Positions 1 through 8,697 of a stretch of DNA of 10,156 nucleotides are shown in pieces (position 1 is the first letter of the stretch; every line of letters starts with the position of its first letter). The notes under the pieces were generated by a model. The model saw nothing but the letters and a program-made list of their open reading frames with translations, was not told the origin of the DNA and ran no database searches. The DNA is taken from positions 1 through 10,156 of the forward strand of contig JAQBVH010000062.1 of the NCBI GenBank assembly GCA_027623615.1, given 5' to 3'. The DNA comes from Planctomycetota bacterium (GTDB lineage Bacteria > Planctomycetota > UBA1135 > GCA-002686595). The position numbers and the translations under genes are program-made.

Positions 1-2805
1 CTGGCTGAGGGCGACCAGGCTCTCGCCCAGGGTCTCGGTCGCCCGGGTCTCTTCCACCAGGATGCCGGCGTCGCCCGCCAGGTTCGACCACTCGCGGGCC
101 TGGTCGAAGGCCTCCATCAGGGCGGCGGCTTCCGCGGTGGTGAAGCGACTCTCCTGGGCGGGATCGAGGAGCGGACGCGCCTCGGTGGCGGCCATCGCGA
201 TCGCATGCAGTCGCATCAGCGCCGCAATGCTCTTGAGCTCGTCCGCGGTCCAGTCACGCTCGAGGCGGCCTGAGAAGAGGTTGTTCAGTTCGCGCAGGTG
301 CCCGCTGAAGCGGGACCACGGCAGAAGCTCCGTACCGGAGCCGGTGGAGACGAGCACACCCTCGCGGGAGACGCCCACCGCGTCCCGGTTCGAGCCGCCG
401 GGTTCCATGATGCTCTTGCGCTTCCAGTCGCCCGCGGTCCAGGTCGTCGACAGCAGCTCGAGCGCATCGATCGCGAACTCCACCTCGGTCACCCAATCAT
501 CGACGCGCTCCTGCGCCGCGGGGGTCGTCAGCCGCGCGCGCAGGCTGGTCAGCCGGTCCCGGGCGGCGGCGAGTTGAAACTTCTCGATCTCGGTGTGCAG
601 GCCGGAGGTGCCGCCGAGCCCTTCCACGAGTGACGCGCGATCCTGGCGCCGGCGCTCCGTGAGGAACGTCGACTCGAGCTCCGCAGCGCCGTCACGGCGC
701 AGGCGCGCCTGGTCGGCGAGCGTGCGCAGCTCGACCACCTTGGGCGGGTCCTCGGGGAACACGGGAAGATCGACCAGCGCGATGATCTGGCGGCACGACT
801 CGACCATGCTGGGGAAGTCACCCGCTGCCTCCAGGGCCTCGACCTCCGCCCAGCGTAGGCGAGCGAAGGTGACGGCCTTGCTCAACACCTCGTCGCGCAG
901 CTTGAGGCGCGCGAGGGCGAAGTCGGCGTCCGCCTCCCAGGCTTCCTGGCCAGGCACCGCAACGATCGCCCGGAGGGAATCACCGGGGCGCGGCGGCTCC
1001 GCGTCGAGGTTCGCCGCCGTGCGCAGCGCCATCACGATGGTCAGGCGCTTTTCGGCGAGCTGAGCCTCTTCGGTCGCCGCGCTGGCCACGGCCGCTGCGA
1101 GAGTGTCGGCCCTCTCGCTCGCCCGCCGTGCCGCGTCGGTCCCGAGGTACCTCTTTGCCAGCCCACGTAGATCCACGATGCGCTGGTCGTCCGTGAGCTC
1201 GCTCTGGTTCAGCTTGAGCAGCGCGATCTCCGCGTCCCGCTCGAGCAGCTTGGCAGCCTCGTCGTCGTCAACGCCCACCGGGGTGGTGCCCTTGGGATCG
1301 GTGCCGCTCGGACCGCCGCCGTCGCCGGGTCCACCGGCACCGTTGCCGTTCGGATCAGCCCCCATCCCCTGGCCTGACGCCTGGTTGCCCCCGCCCGGAT
1401 CGTCCGTCGGGGCGGGTTCTTCACCTCCGCCGCCGAGGAGCGCCTTCCCGACGATCGCCAGGATCACGACGACGACGATGGGGACCACGCCCTTGGGTAC
1501 GCCCCCGCTCCTGCGGGCGCTGCTCGCGACCTGGCCCGACTTGGCCGCGCCGTCCTCGGCGAGCAGGCGCTCGAGCTCGCGCACCAGCACCGCCGCGCTC
1601 GGTGTGCGCGCTGCGGGGTCCTTCTCCAGCAGGCGCATGACCATGTCGGACACGCCGCGCGGTACGCCCGGGGACGCCTCGTGCAACGGCTCGGCGTTGC
1701 CCGAGAGGACCTTGCGCAAGATCTCGTTGGCGCTCTCACCCTCGAAGGGGGAGCGACCGGCAATGACCCGGTACGCGGTCGCGCCGAGGGAATAGAGGTC
1801 CGAACGCGGGTCGGCCCGCTCGCCGCGCACGACCTCGGGCGCGATGAACTGAGGTGTTCCGAACACCTTGCGGCCGCCGCTCGAGAGCTCCTCCTGCTCG
1901 ACCTGCACGGCCAGACCGAGGTCACAGATCTTCGTGATCCCCTCGTCGGTCTGCATGAGGTTGGCGGGTTTGATGTCGCGGTGCACGACGCCTCGCGACT
2001 CGGCGAACTCGAGGCCCCGGGAGGCGTCGAGCAAGATCTTCAAGGCCTCGCGCCAGGGGATGGGACCGCGGGTTCCGAGGCGCACCTCGAGGCACCCCCC
2101 GGACATGTACTCCATGGAGAGGTAGTGCTGGCCGCTCGCCTCGCCCACGTCGTGCACGGTCACGACGTTGGGGTGACTCAGGGCGGCCGCGGCGCGGGCC
2201 TCGGCCTGGAAGCGCTCGACGAAGACCGGGTCGGCCTCGAGCCTTGCGCTGAGCATCTTGAGGGCGACCTGCCGGTCGAGGCTGACCTGGGTCGCGAGCC
2301 AGACCTCGCCCGTGCCTCCGCGCCCGATGCAGCGCTCGAGCATGTGACCGGGGATGACCGGGAGCTTGACCTCCCGGACCGGTGCGGGCTTGGCGACCCT
2401 CGCGCGCTGCGACTTCGACTTCGAATTGGGCTGTGGCGCGGTCCGCGTGTCGTCCAGTTCCTCGACGATCGCGGCCTGCTTCGGCGGCGCGGGCTCGACC
2501 TGCGCGGACGCCGCCTTCGGATCGGTGATGACCAGGCGCACGGACCCGAGCAGGATCTGGTCACCCGCCCGGAGGCGCGCTCCCTCGGTGCGCTTGCCGT
2601 TCAGGATCGTGCCGTACTTCGAGCCCAGGTCCTTGAGGGCCCAGCCGCCGCCCTTGAGCCGGCCGATCGTGCAGTGCACGGCGTCGACGCCCTGCCCCTC
2701 GACGACCACGTCGGCGCGGTTTCCCGACCCGAGCACGAGCTTGCCTTGGGCGGGCAGCTCCACCGGCGCGTGGCCGGGGATCTCGAGCATGAGTCGTTCG
2801 CTCAC
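1..2805 (-). CDS. FHA-domain Ser/Thr protein kinase, membrane-anchored, 3' end outside window
   Basis: The frame is open for 935 codons and runs off the left edge, so the C-terminus is missing. An FHA domain lies at about residues 15-95 (GSGNRAD, VHCTI, GSKYGT, NG); FHA domains bind phosphothreonine. An Ala/Pro/Lys linker follows. A complete protein kinase domain spans about 155-405: glycine loop GRGGTGEV (161-168), ATP-binding Lys183, probable helix-C Glu202, HRDIKPAN (Asp277 catalytic), DLG (Asp295) in place of DFG, and APE (322-324). All key catalytic residues are present, so it should be active. One hydrophobic segment at about 440-458 (VVPIVVVVILAIV) probably crosses the membrane, leaving the kinase inside. 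A Gly/Asp/Asn-rich linker (about 459-505) and at least 430 residues of mostly helical, charged sequence of no recognised family follow. The GTG start overlaps the yggS stop (GTGA); an in-frame ATG at 2790 is the alternative. Substrate and ligand are unknown. Confidence 0.93.
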   Translation of the reverse strand, partial: MSERLMLEIPGHAPVELPAQGKLVLGSGNRADVVVEGQGVDAVHCTIGRLKGGGWALKDLGSKYGTILNGKRTEGARLRAGDQILLGSVRLVITDPKAASAQVEPAPPKQAAIVEELDDTRTAPQPNSKSKSQRARVAKPAPVREVKLPVIPGHMLERCIGRGGTGEVWLATQVSLDRQVALKMLSARLEADPVFVERFQAEARAAAALSHPNVVTVHDVGEASGQHYLSMEYMSGGCLEVRLGTRGPIPWREALKILLDASRGLEFAESRGVVHRDIKPANLMQTDEGITKICDLGLAVQVEQEELSSGGRKVFGTPQFIAPEVVRGERADPRSDLYSLGATAYRVIAGRSPFEGESANEILRKVLSGNAEPLHEASPGVPRGVSDMVMRLLEKDPAARTPSAAVLVRELERLLAEDGAAKSGQVASSARRSGGVPKGVVPIVVVVILAIVGKALLGGGGEEPAPTDDPGGGNQASGQGMGADPNGNGAGGPGDGGGPSGTDPKGTTPVGVDDDEAAKLLERDAEIALLKLNQSELTDDQRIVDLRGLAKRYLGTDAARRASERADTLAAAVASAATEEAQLAEKRLTIVMALRTAANLDAEPPRPGDSLRAIVAVPGQEAWEADADFALARLKLRDEVLSKAVTFARLRWAEVEALEAAGDFPSMVESCRQIIALVDLPVFPEDPPKVVELRTLADQARLRRDGAAELESTFLTERRRQDRASLVEGLGGTSGLHTEIEKFQLAAARDRLTSLRARLTTPAAQERVDDWVTEVEFAIDALELLSTTWTAGDWKRKSIMEPGGSNRDAVGVSREGVLVSTGSGTELLPWSRFSGHLRELNNLFSGRLERDWTADELKSIAALMRLHAIAMAATEARPLLDPAQESRFTTAEAAALMEAFDQAREWSNLAGDAGILVEETRATETLGESLVALSQ

Positions 2806-3500
2806 TCCGACACCCCGCGGTAGAGGTCGGTGCCGACTCGGACGCAGGTGCTGCCGGCCGCCACCGCGGCCTCGAGGTCACGACTCATGCCCATGGAGAG
2901 CCCGCTGGCCAGTGCCTGCTCTCGGGTTCGCTCGCGCAGGGCGGCGACCGCGGCGAAGACCGCAGCGGCATCGTGTCCGTCGGTCTCGTGCAGAGGAGCC
3001 ATGGCCATCAACCCGCGAACGGAGAGAGAGGGGAGGGCCTTGGAGATCTCGAGCGCCGCGGGTAGCTCGTCGGCGCCCAGACCGGTCTTGGTTGCCTCGC
3101 GCGTCAGGTCGACCTGCAGGTAGACCTCGAGGGCACGGCCTTCCTCCTCGCAGATCCGCCCGAGGGTCTCGAGCAGGCGCACGGAGTCGACCGAGTGCAG
3201 CACGCTCGCGTGCTGCACGATGCGCCGCGCCTTGTTGCGCTGGACGTGACCGATGAAGTGCCAGCGCACGCCGTCAATGGCCTCGGCCTTGCGCACCAGC
3301 TCGTCGGCGCGATTCTCGGCCAGCTCGACTTCGCCCAGGCTGACCAGGGCCCGCGCGACCTCGACCGAGACCGCCTTGGTCACGGGCAACAGCTGCACCT
3401 CGTCCCTACGACCGGCAGCCTGGGCCGCCCGGTCGATCCGGCGACGGATCGCCTCCAAATTGGTGCGCAGCTGGGTCGTCTCGGGCTGGGTGCAGGTCAC
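2802..3500 (-). CDS. yggS: YggS/PLPBP-family pyridoxal phosphate homeostasis protein
   Basis: This 232-residue protein matches the usual length of the family. Members bind pyridoxal 5'-phosphate on a single alanine-racemase-like TIM barrel, have no known catalytic activity, and maintain vitamin B6 and amino-acid balance in the cytosol. Visible family motifs are the PLP-lysine region LLPVTKAV (Lys42), AENRADEL (62-69, equivalent to the usual GEN motif), WHFIGHVQRNK (80-90), HSVDS (102-106), LQVDLTREATKTG (128-140), RGLMAMAP (162-169) and the phosphate-binding SMGMS (202-206) with GSTCVRVGT (216-224). The start is GTG, with no clear Shine-Dalgarno sequence upstream. The stop codon overlaps the GTG of the downstream kinase gene, implying co-translation. 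A candidate promoter lies about 30-60 bases upstream. The family call is secure; the link to the kinase is only positional. Confidence 0.95.
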   Translation of the reverse strand: MTCTQPETTQLRTNLEAIRRRIDRAAQAAGRRDEVQLLPVTKAVSVEVARALVSLGEVELAENRADELVRKAEAIDGVRWHFIGHVQRNKARRIVQHASVLHSVDSVRLLETLGRICEEEGRALEVYLQVDLTREATKTGLGADELPAALEISKALPSLSVRGLMAMAPLHETDGHDAAAVFAAVAALRERTREQALASGLSMGMSRDLEAAVAAGSTCVRVGTDLYRGVSE

Positions 3501-3532
3501 GGCGAGGGGCCGGGGAGCGTGGCCGGGGGAAG

Positions 3533-3561
3533 AGGATATCCGGGCCCCGGGCGCGAGTCAC
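3533..3561 (-). promoter_or_regulatory. Candidate sigma70-like promoter for yggS and the kinase
   Basis: On the minus strand, GTGACT (3561-3556, 4/6 match to TTGACA) is followed by a 17-base spacer and TATCCT (3538-3533, 4/6 match to TATAAT). The predicted transcription start near 3526 gives a leader of about 26 bases before the yggS GTG. The spacing and placement are good, but the hexamers are imperfect. The same -10 hexamer and spacer length occur in the candidate gap promoter. Confidence 0.4.
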
Positions 3562-3629
3562 GGCCCGCACCCGGCCCCGCGCAAAGCTTATCGCGCTGCG
3601 CCAAACCCAGCCCGTCCGCTGCCGCAGGC

Positions 3630-5150
3630 TCAGCCCCGGATGTGTTGATGCAGGTCGAGACGCACCCGCCGCACGGTCCCGGGGCCCACCCTGACCGTCT
3701 CGGCAGGGCGCACTCCCGCGACCCAGACCAGCTCGTGACCGGCGAAGACCAGGGGAATCCGGGCGCGTTCCTCGGCCGGGATGCCGGCGTCCCTCAGGAA
3801 TCGACCCAGGGGCCGCGACCCAGGTGCACCCAGGGGCCGAAAGCGGTCGCCCGGCCGGGCGAAGCGGACGGTCAGCGAACCCGGCAGGCGGTCCGCATCG
3901 AGCTCCACGAAGCTTGGCTCGGTGGGGATCGGGTCCTCCGACTTGGCCGTGACCAGCTCGGCGGAGAGGACGCGCCCGTCCGGAAGGGTGAGGTGTCCTG
4001 GCAGCGCGAGGGATGCGGCGCCGGCTGATGGGCCCCCTTCGGGGGCCGCCTCCGTCTGGCCGGCCGGGGGCCGGCTGGAGCGCGCGGCCGCCTGGCCCCG
4101 TGCGCCCGAGGGGGTGACCAGGACCAGCTCGTTCGGACGCAGATCCAGGGTCCAATCGCCGGACAAGCTCCTGCGGGTGACCCGACCGGTGGTCAGGTCG
4201 TCCTCGAGCTGGGTGAGCACCGCCCGCGACGGGGCGTTGCCGGTCCCCTCCGTGAGGAGGCGCCACAGGGCGCGTCGCCGCAGGGGGGACGCCAGGCCCT
4301 CGAGGGGATCCCGTGCCAGGCGACCACCGACCTCGGAATCCTCCAGGTCTCCGGAGGGCTCAGCCTGCTGGGGGAGGGACCAGGCCAGGTGGGCCGTGCG
4401 CCCGGCGAGCTCCTCCTCCAGGCGCTCGACCGCGCCGGCGAAGGCGCGCAGGCCGTCCAGACCCTCGGGGCCACAGGCCTCCTCGATCTCGGGCAGCAGG
4501 GCGCCGCGCACCCGGTTGCGGGTGAAACGATCGTCCTGGTTCGAGGAGTCTTCCCGCCAGGTGAGCCCGGCCTCGCGCAGGAGCAGGCGCACCTCCTCGC
4601 GGCGCATGGCCAGGAGGGGGCGTACGACCTGAATCTTCACGTCCTTCCCGCGGCCGAGCACATTGCGGGAGCGCAGGCCCGCCAACCCGGGCAGGTCGGA
4701 GCCGCGCATCCAGCGCAAGAGCAGGGTCTCGAGGGCGTCGTCCTCGTGGTGCCCGGTGAGCACGGTGCGCAGGCCCGCGTCGCGAGCCTCGTCGCCCAGG
4801 GCCCGGTAGCGGGCCTCCCGGGCGCGTGCTTCCAGGTTGGGGCCGTCTTCGAGGTCGATGCGCTTGCGGGCGAAGGGCACGCCGAGCTTGGCGCACAGCC
4901 GCGCACAGAAGGCCGCGTCCCCGTCGGACTCATCCTCGCGCAGCCCGTGGTCCACGTGGACCGCCAGGATGCGGGGGCGGGGCTGCGCCTGGGACAGGAC
5001 GTGCAGCAGGAAGACGGAGTCAGCGCCGCCCGAGAGGGCCAGCAGGACCGGTTCGGTGGCGGACAGACCCGTGGCGCGGGCCAGGGAGGACCACCGATCC
5101 TGGGACCACCGCCCGCTCGTGGGACCTGTTTGGTGCTCTCGAGAACTCAA
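3630..5150 (-). CDS. tilS: tRNA(Ile)-lysidine synthetase TilS
   Basis: TilS uses ATP and lysine to convert the wobble cytidine of a tRNA-Ile (CAU) precursor to lysidine, switching it from methionine to isoleucine decoding; it is normally essential. The P-loop motif SGGADS is at residues 40-45 in this numbering. It is followed by HVDHG (65-69), TGHHEDDALET with RWMRGS, and EDSSNQDDRFTRNRVR, the family's standard N-terminal ATPase signatures. The C-terminal TilS domain is recognisable in RFARPGDRFRPLG, GRFLRDAGIP and IPLVFAGHELVWVAGVRP. The predicted 506 residues exceed the usual 430-470, partly because of an Ala/Pro/Gly-rich insertion at about 348-380. I chose the TTG at 5150 because AGGAG lies 9 bases upstream and about 39 residues then precede the P-loop, near the family norm. 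ATG at 5249 or a start at 5360 would add 33 or 70 Arg/Pro/Ser-rich residues that do not look like TilS. Confidence 0.93.
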   Translation of the reverse strand: MSSREHQTGPTSGRWSQDRWSSLARATGLSATEPVLLALSGGADSVFLLHVLSQAQPRPRILAVHVDHGLREDESDGDAAFCARLCAKLGVPFARKRIDLEDGPNLEARAREARYRALGDEARDAGLRTVLTGHHEDDALETLLLRWMRGSDLPGLAGLRSRNVLGRGKDVKIQVVRPLLAMRREEVRLLLREAGLTWREDSSNQDDRFTRNRVRGALLPEIEEACGPEGLDGLRAFAGAVERLEEELAGRTAHLAWSLPQQAEPSGDLEDSEVGGRLARDPLEGLASPLRRRALWRLLTEGTGNAPSRAVLTQLEDDLTTGRVTRRSLSGDWTLDLRPNELVLVTPSGARGQAAARSSRPPAGQTEAAPEGGPSAGAASLALPGHLTLPDGRVLSAELVTAKSEDPIPTEPSFVELDADRLPGSLTVRFARPGDRFRPLGAPGSRPLGRFLRDAGIPAEERARIPLVFAGHELVWVAGVRPAETVRVGPGTVRRVRLDLHQHIRG

Positions 5151-5165
5151 CGGGGTCGTCTCCTT
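5150..5165 (-). promoter_or_regulatory. Shine-Dalgarno site supporting the TTG start of tilS
   Basis: On the minus strand the sequence AAGGAG is followed by ACGACCCCG and then TTG, so the AGGAG core sits 9 bases before the codon. No comparable site precedes the ATG at 5249. This decides the tilS start for me, with moderate confidence. Confidence 0.5.
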
Positions 5166-5362
5166 CGTCTTCTGCGTCCGCCGCGCGGACAGGCTGCCTG
5201 ATTGAGAGTAGCCACAGCTGCGCCGTGACCCGTGTCGCAACAGCCCCATGGCTACCGGATCCAGTGACAGAACCGGTACCAGGGCCGATCGTGGTCCGGC
5301 GGGTGCCCGAAGTGTGGGGGGAGGAACCCGCGCGGGCCGCCGAGGGGCGCGCCACGACACGA

Positions 5363-5391
5363 TTGAACCCTTCGGTGGGCCTGGCTATCCT
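5363..5391 (+). promoter_or_regulatory. Candidate sigma70-like promoter for gap-pgk
   Basis: TTGAAC (5363-5368) is followed by exactly 17 bases and TATCCT (5386-5391). Each hexamer matches its consensus at 4 of 6 positions, including the TTGA core and the TA...T of the -10. Transcription would begin near 5398, giving a leader of about 218 bases before gap. That is long and leaves room for the palindrome downstream to act. Confidence 0.45.
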
Positions 5392-5458
5392 CTCGCCCCG
5401 ATTCCTGCGGAAACTGTCTTCGATCGCCGATACGACGCGATCCGCGGGAATCCCCGCT

Positions 5459-5476
5459 GGCGCAGTCAACTGCGCC
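5459..5476. promoter_or_regulatory. 18-bp palindrome, possible operator or leader hairpin upstream of gap
   Basis: The sequence GGCGCAGT-CA-ACTGCGCC has two perfectly complementary 8-base arms around a 2-base centre. It lies about 60-80 bases downstream of the candidate gap promoter start and 139 bases before the gap ATG. A compact, near-perfect dyad in this position is typical of a dimeric repressor site that blocks elongation. The short centre makes it less suited to an RNA hairpin. The binding protein is unknown. Confidence 0.4.
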
Positions 5477-5615
5477 TTCCTGGCCCGCCCCTCGATCCAG
5501 GCCTCGCCCGGGTTCCCGATCCGGGGTCGCCGAGATCCGCCGGGGCGGGCGGCCGCGCCTGCGCCAACCCAACCGCTCTCCTCCACCGGCCGCCGTCCGC
5601 GGCCGCCCATTTCCC

Positions 5616-6730
<1,115 letters not shown>

Positions 6731-6734
<4 letters not shown>

Positions 6735-7921
6735 GCCTCTCGGTCCCGACCCTGGCCGACCTCGAGCTGGCCGGCAAGCGGGTCCTCTGCCGCGTCGACT
6801 TCAACGTGCCCTGCGATGGCGCGGGGCAGATCACCGATGACACGCGCATCCGCGCGGCCCTGCCCACCCTGCGTTCGATCCTGGACGCGGGTGGGCGCCC
6901 GGTCTGCCTGATGCACCTGGGTCGGCCCGAGGGCCAGGTGGTCGAGGACCTGCGCGTCGACGTCATGGGCGTGCGCCTGTCCGAGCTGCTCGGCGTGCCG
7001 GTCGTCAAGCTCGACGAGAGCATCGGCGACGGTGTCCGCGCGGCGATCGAGGCGGCGCCCGAGGGCTCGCTCGTGCTGCTCGAGAACGTGCGCTTCCATC
7101 CGGGCGAGACCGAGGGAGACGCCGACCTGGCCGCGGCCTACGCGTCGCTCGGCGACGTGTTCGTGAACGACGCCTTCGGCGCGAGCCACCGGGCCCACGC
7201 CTCGGTGTCCGGCATCGCAGCGCACCTGCCCTCGGCGGCCGGGCTGCTCCTGGCGCGGGAGGTCGAGGCCTTCGCCAAGGTCCTCCACGAGCCGGAGCGG
7301 CCGCTGGTCGCGATCCTCGGCGGCGCCAAGGTCTCGGACAAGCTGACCGTGATCGACAACCTGCTCGATCGGGTCGACGCGCTGCTGGTCGGCGGCGGGA
7401 TGGCCTACACCTTCCTCGCTGCCCAGGGCCACAGCATCGGCGACTCGCTCTTCGAGGGAGACCGGCTCGACACCTGCAAGGCGGCCCTGACCAAGGCGGC
7501 CGAGCGCGGCGTGGACCTGTGCCTGCCGACCGACCACGTGGTGGCCGAGCGCTTCGCAGCAGACGCGGAGGCCGAGGTCTGCGGGGTCGACATCACCGCC
7601 GGCAGGATGGCCCTCGACATCGGTCCCGAGACCCGGACGGCCTACTCCGGCCGCATCGCGGGTGCACGGACCGTGGTCTGGAACGGCCCGATGGGCGTGT
7701 TCGAGATGGAGCGCTTCCGCGCCGGGACCGAGGCCGTCGGCCGCGCGGTCGCCACCTGCGCGGGGACCACCGTGGTCGGCGGCGGCGACTCGGTCGCGGC
7801 CGTGCACCTGCTCGGCATCGCGGACCAGGTGTCTCACGTTTCGACAGGTGGCGGCGCCTCCCTCGAGCTGCTCGAGGGCAAGCAGCTCCCCGGAATCGCC
7901 TGCCTAGGCCAGAAGAACTGA
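6731..7921 (+). CDS. pgk: Phosphoglycerate kinase
   Basis: Pgk transfers the acyl phosphate of 1,3-bisphosphoglycerate to ADP, giving ATP and 3-phosphoglycerate, directly after the GAPDH step. The 396-residue length is standard. N-domain substrate motifs are RVDFNVP (21-27), HLGRPEG (62-68), ENVRFHPGE (118-126) and [14 protein letters not shown] (145-158). Nucleotide-domain motifs are GGAKVSDKL (197-205), GGGMAYTFL (221-229), DIGPET (296-301), WNGPMGVFE (317-325), GGGDS (350-354) and [13 protein letters not shown] (371-383). All expected motifs are present. The GTG start shares the GTGA junction with the gap stop and has AGGGG four bases upstream. The same frame is open far upstream through gap, but only the part from this GTG resembles Pgk. 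Regulation should follow the gap promoter. Confidence 0.98.
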
Positions 7922-7941
7922 CCGCAGAACTGACTCGATCA

Positions 7942-7956
7942 GGGCCGGAATGGCCC
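7942..7956 (+). other. Small inverted repeat after pgk
   Basis: GGGCC (7942-7946) and GGCCC (7952-7956) can pair around a 5-base loop, 20 bases after the pgk stop. It is short and has no following T tract. It may be chance in GC-rich DNA or assist the larger hairpin downstream. Confidence 0.25.
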
Positions 7957-7961
7957 CTCAC

Positions 7962-7995
7962 GCGGCCCGGACGTTTCTGACGGCGTCCGGGCCGC
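7962..7995 (+). terminator. Strong 12-bp-stem hairpin between pgk and rpe, probable terminator or attenuator
   Basis: The arms GCGGCCCGGACG (7962-7973) and CGTCCGGGCCGC (7984-7995) are perfectly complementary around a 10-base loop. It is the most stable hairpin I see in the window. Only two T residues follow, so classical intrinsic termination would be weak. It may instead act as an RNA-stability barrier or partial terminator after gap-pgk. Confidence 0.6.
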
Positions 7996-7996
7996 T

Positions 7997-8002
7997 TACA
8001 AT
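7997..8002 (+). promoter_or_regulatory. Candidate -10 element directly before rpe
   Basis: TACAAT matches the -10 consensus TATAAT at 5 of 6 positions and ends 8 bases before the rpe ATG. Transcription would begin at or within a base or two of the start codon, giving a leaderless message. This fits the absence of a Shine-Dalgarno site. The -35 position at 17-base spacing (TTTCTG) is poor. Confidence 0.4.
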
Positions 8003-8010
8003 CGCTGCCC

Positions 8011-8697
8011 ATGGTTCGGCCCGTCACCATTGCTCCGTCACTCCTGTCCTGTGACTTCGCCCGCATCGGGGAGGAGGTCGCGCGCGTCGAAGCCGCTGGT
8101 GCCGACTGGCTCCACGTCGACGTGATGGACGGGCACTTCGTGCCGAACCTCACCCTCGGCCCGCCCCTGGTCAAGGCGATCAAGCGTGCGGCCCAGAAGC
8201 CGCTCGACGTGCACCTGATGATCACCAACCCGCTCGCGTTCGCCGAGGCCTACGCCCGGGCCGGCGCCGAGGTGTTGACGTTCCACTGGGAGGTCGCGCG
8301 GTCCGAGGCCGCCGCCGCCGAGGTGATCGCCGCCTTCCGAGCGCACGGCGTCCCCAAGGTGGGGGTGGCGATCAACCCCGACACCCCGGTCGAGGAGCTG
8401 GCGCCGATCCTTGGCGACGTGGACCTCGTCCTGGTGATGAGTGTCTTCCCCGGCTTCGGTGGACAGTCCTTCATGCCCCAGGTCCTCGCGAAGACCCGCT
8501 GGCTGCGGGAGCAGGGCTACGCGGGCCACGTCGAGATGGACGGCGGCCTCAACCCCGAGACGCTGCCCCAGTGCGCCGCCGCCGGCGCCGACGCGTTGGT
8601 GGCCGGGTCTGCGATCTTCGGCACGCCCGACATGGCCGCAACGATTCGTTCCTTCCGGGCGGCCGCCGAGGCCGCGAGCGCCAAGGAGATCGCCTGA
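8011..8697 (+). CDS. rpe: Ribulose-phosphate 3-epimerase
   Basis: Rpe interconverts ribulose 5-phosphate and xylulose 5-phosphate in the pentose-phosphate or Calvin pathway, using a metal-dependent TIM barrel. The 228 residues are typical. Visible motifs are IAPSLLSCDF (7-16), LHVDVMDGHFVPNLTLGP (34-51), DVHLM (66-70), AINPDTP (120-126), VMSVFPGFGGQSF (142-154) and VEMDGGL (174-180), followed by the phosphate-binding segment ADALVAGSAIFG. Metal ligands and catalytic aspartates map to His35, Asp37, His68 and Asp177. The ATG fits family starts, but no Shine-Dalgarno sequence precedes it; a large hairpin and a -10-like box do. The stop overlaps the accD ATG (TGATG). No RuBisCO or phosphoribulokinase gene is in the window, so a Calvin-cycle role is not supported here. 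Confidence 0.97.
   Translation: MVRPVTIAPSLLSCDFARIGEEVARVEAAGADWLHVDVMDGHFVPNLTLGPPLVKAIKRAAQKPLDVHLMITNPLAFAEAYARAGAEVLTFHWEVARSEAAAAEVIAAFRAHGVPKVGVAINPDTPVEELAPILGDVDLVLVMSVFPGFGGQSFMPQVLAKTRWLREQGYAGHVEMDGGLNPETLPQCAAAGADALVAGSAIFGTPDMAATIRSFRAAAEAASAKEIA

Larger units (their letters stand above)
5151..5615. other. Divergent gene-free region between tilS and gap
   Basis: This 465-base stretch lies between the starts of two diverging genes. Reading frames cross it on both strands. Their products are rich in Arg, Pro, Ser and Gly, show no recognisable motif, and use less GC at third positions than the neighbouring genes, so I treat the region as non-coding. It contains the tilS ribosome binding site, a candidate gap promoter (5363-5391) and an 18-bp palindrome (5459-5476). 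I did not find a convincing promoter for tilS. TACTCT on the minus strand near 5205 could be a -10 box but lacks a well-spaced -35. Confidence 0.6.

Noticed and set aside
62..2823. Several plus-strand frames opposite the kinase gene
   Set aside because: The minus-strand frame contains full FHA and kinase domains. The opposing translations are low-complexity shadows.
5253..5278. TACCGG/CCGGTA inverted repeat with a 14-base loop
   Set aside because: Six-base arms with a long loop are expected by chance in this composition, and there is no supporting context.
5151..5360. N-terminal extension of TilS by 33 or 70 residues
   Set aside because: The added sequence is Arg/Pro/Ser-rich and unlike TilS. 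A TTG with a good Shine-Dalgarno sits at the expected distance from the P-loop.
7912..7932. Direct repeat AGAACTGAC across the pgk stop codon
   Set aside because: Two 9-base copies without further structure. Probably chance or a small local duplication, with no evident role.
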